Part shown: positions 5,438 to 6,093 of the stretch, piece by piece
How the letters are laid out: each line of letters begins with the position of its first letter
Numbering within the stretch: the first letter of the stretch is position 1
NCBI GenBank assembly: GCA_902772675.1
Contig: CACYBN010000026.1
Span: 1 to 6,093, forward strand
Length of the DNA: 6,093 bases
Source of the DNA: an uncultured Erysipelotrichaceae bacterium
GTDB lineage: Bacteria; Bacillota_I; Bacilli_A; RF39; UBA660
Direction of reading: 5' to 3'
Notes under the pieces: generated by a model
Seen by the model: the letters and a program-made list of their open reading frames with translations, nothing else
What the model was told of the DNA's origin: nothing
Database searches by the model: none
Translations under genes and position numbers: made by a program

Positions 5438-6040
5438 ATTATCTTCGATATAATTACTTAATTCATCTTTCCAAGATTCATCTAATTTATCATAGTACAT
5501 CATTTCACTTGCTTTATTAACTGCTCTAAACATATTTTCAATTCCTTTTTTAGATTTAGAATAATTAGAAATATTACTTCTTTTTATTCCAATAGATTCT
5601 CCTTCGCTATAAGAATCTATTCCTGCTCCTAAAAAGATAAATTCATAATTCTTATGTTTTTTTATCATAGATTTTATATTTTGTTTAGAATATTCTACTG
5701 ATGCATTTTCAAGTCCATCTGTAGTAATAACAAATAATACTTTATCTGGTTTATTTTTATCCATTTCCGTTATTGTTTTACCAATAGCATCATATAAAGC
5801 AGTACATCCTCCAACATAATAATCTCCTTCTGTTAAATTTTTAACTTTAGATATTTCTACTCTATCAACAATTCTTGAATAACTATTATCAAATAGTACT
5901 GTTGTAACTAAAGATTCACAATTATTCTTTTTTTCTTTCTTTAAGAAACTATTATATCCTCCGATAGTATCAGATTCAGATCCACTCATAGATCCACTTT
6001 TGTCTAGTAAAAATACTATATCCATTTTATTTTTTTTCAT
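5426..6040 (-). CDS. Small vWA-domain (MIDAS) protein, about 204 aa
   Basis: The protein is essentially one von Willebrand factor type A domain. The metal-ion-dependent adhesion site is complete: DKSGSM at residues 13-18 supplies the DxSxS motif (D13, S15, S17), T80 lies in GGCTALYDA, and D108 lies in TTDGLEN. The family binds a divalent metal and normally holds a protein partner. There is no signal peptide or membrane segment, so it should be cytoplasmic. The C-terminal 50 residues (IGIKRSNISNYSKSK onward) look helical and charged, as in stand-alone bacterial vWA proteins of about 200 residues. The start at 6040 has an AGAAGGAG ribosome site five bases upstream. It is transcribed alone and closed by its own terminator, just upstream of the ADP-ribosylglycohydrolase operon. 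Short vWA proteins of the TerY type work with kinases, phosphatases or stress proteins, but none is visible here and the partner is unknown. Confidence 0.9.
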   Translation of the reverse strand: MKKNKMDIVFLLDKSGSMSGSESDTIGGYNSFLKKEKKNNCESLVTTVLFDNSYSRIVDRVEISKVKNLTEGDYYVGGCTALYDAIGKTITEMDKNKPDKVLFVITTDGLENASVEYSKQNIKSMIKKHKNYEFIFLGAGIDSYSEGESIGIKRSNISNYSKSKKGIENMFRAVNKASEMMYYDKLDESWKDELSNYIEDNKEQ

Positions 6041-6060
6041 ATTATCTCCTTCTTTCTGAT

Positions 6061-6066
6061 ATAATA
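6061..6066 (-). promoter_or_regulatory. Possible -10 element (TATTAT) of the vWA gene
   Basis: The minus strand reads TATTAT, five of six matches to the -10 consensus. It lies about 7 bases before the AGAAGGAG ribosome site at 6046-6053, the same short spacing seen at better promoters in this window. It lacks the TGn extension and I find no good -35 before the window ends, so this is a weak call. Confidence 0.35.
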
Positions 6067-6093
6067 TTATTAAATTTACTAATGACTTAGGTC

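Noticed and set aside
6067..6093. Possible 3' end of an upstream gene at the window edge
   Set aside because: A few codons followed by TAG can be read on the minus strand, but the stretch is too short to tell coding from chance.

Overview
This is a compact, very A+T-rich stretch with every supported gene on the minus strand, so transcription runs from position 6093 towards 1. Strong AGGAGG-type ribosome sites, TGnTATAAT promoters, U-tailed terminators and one-base or overlapping gene junctions point to a low-GC Firmicutes/Bacilli-type bacterium, perhaps an uncultured host-associated lineage. TGG is used for tryptophan, no TGA occurs inside the long frames, and one gene ends in TGA, so the standard bacterial code fits better than the mycoplasma code. 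I cannot name the species.

Layout in transcription order. (1) 6040-5426: a small cytoplasmic von Willebrand A (vWA) protein with a complete MIDAS metal site, ending in a terminator. (2) 5385-3535: an operon with an ADP-ribosylglycohydrolase (ARH/DraG) family protein, a probable 33-residue ORF overlapping it by ATGA, and a PHP-domain phosphoesterase of the YciV/RNase AM type, ending in a terminator. (3) 3471-2271: an operon with a 2H phosphoesterase (LigT/YjcG-like) and a PlsC-type acyltransferase one base apart, ending in a terminator. (4) 2217-1552: a membrane-anchored protein with an unrecognised soluble C-terminal domain and no visible terminator. (5) 1512-37: three genes I do not recognise. 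The first is a 66-codon gene broken by two compensating frame disruptions; the other two are intact hypotheticals of 246 and 166 residues. The set ends in a terminator that is a perfect palindrome.

The junctions share a clear design. At all four terminators the last codons lie in the ascending arm of the hairpin and the stop codon lies in its loop. At three of the four the U-tract runs directly into the extended -10 promoter of the next unit. At most promoters the ribosome site starts within a few bases of the predicted transcript 5' end, so leaders are very short.

Functionally, the vWA, ARH, PHP and 2H genes combine a likely scaffold with three hydrolases whose families act on ADP-ribose linkages, nucleotide bisphosphates or RNA ends, and cyclic or 2',5' phosphodiesters. 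A common ADP-ribose or RNA-end role is possible but inferred only from proximity. The ARH protein has Cys in place of the first Asp of its GGDTDT metal motif. I see no CRISPR array, tRNA, rRNA, insertion sequence or phage signature. The only gap over 200 bases in the intact gene map, 1300-1551, holds the broken gene and its promoter.
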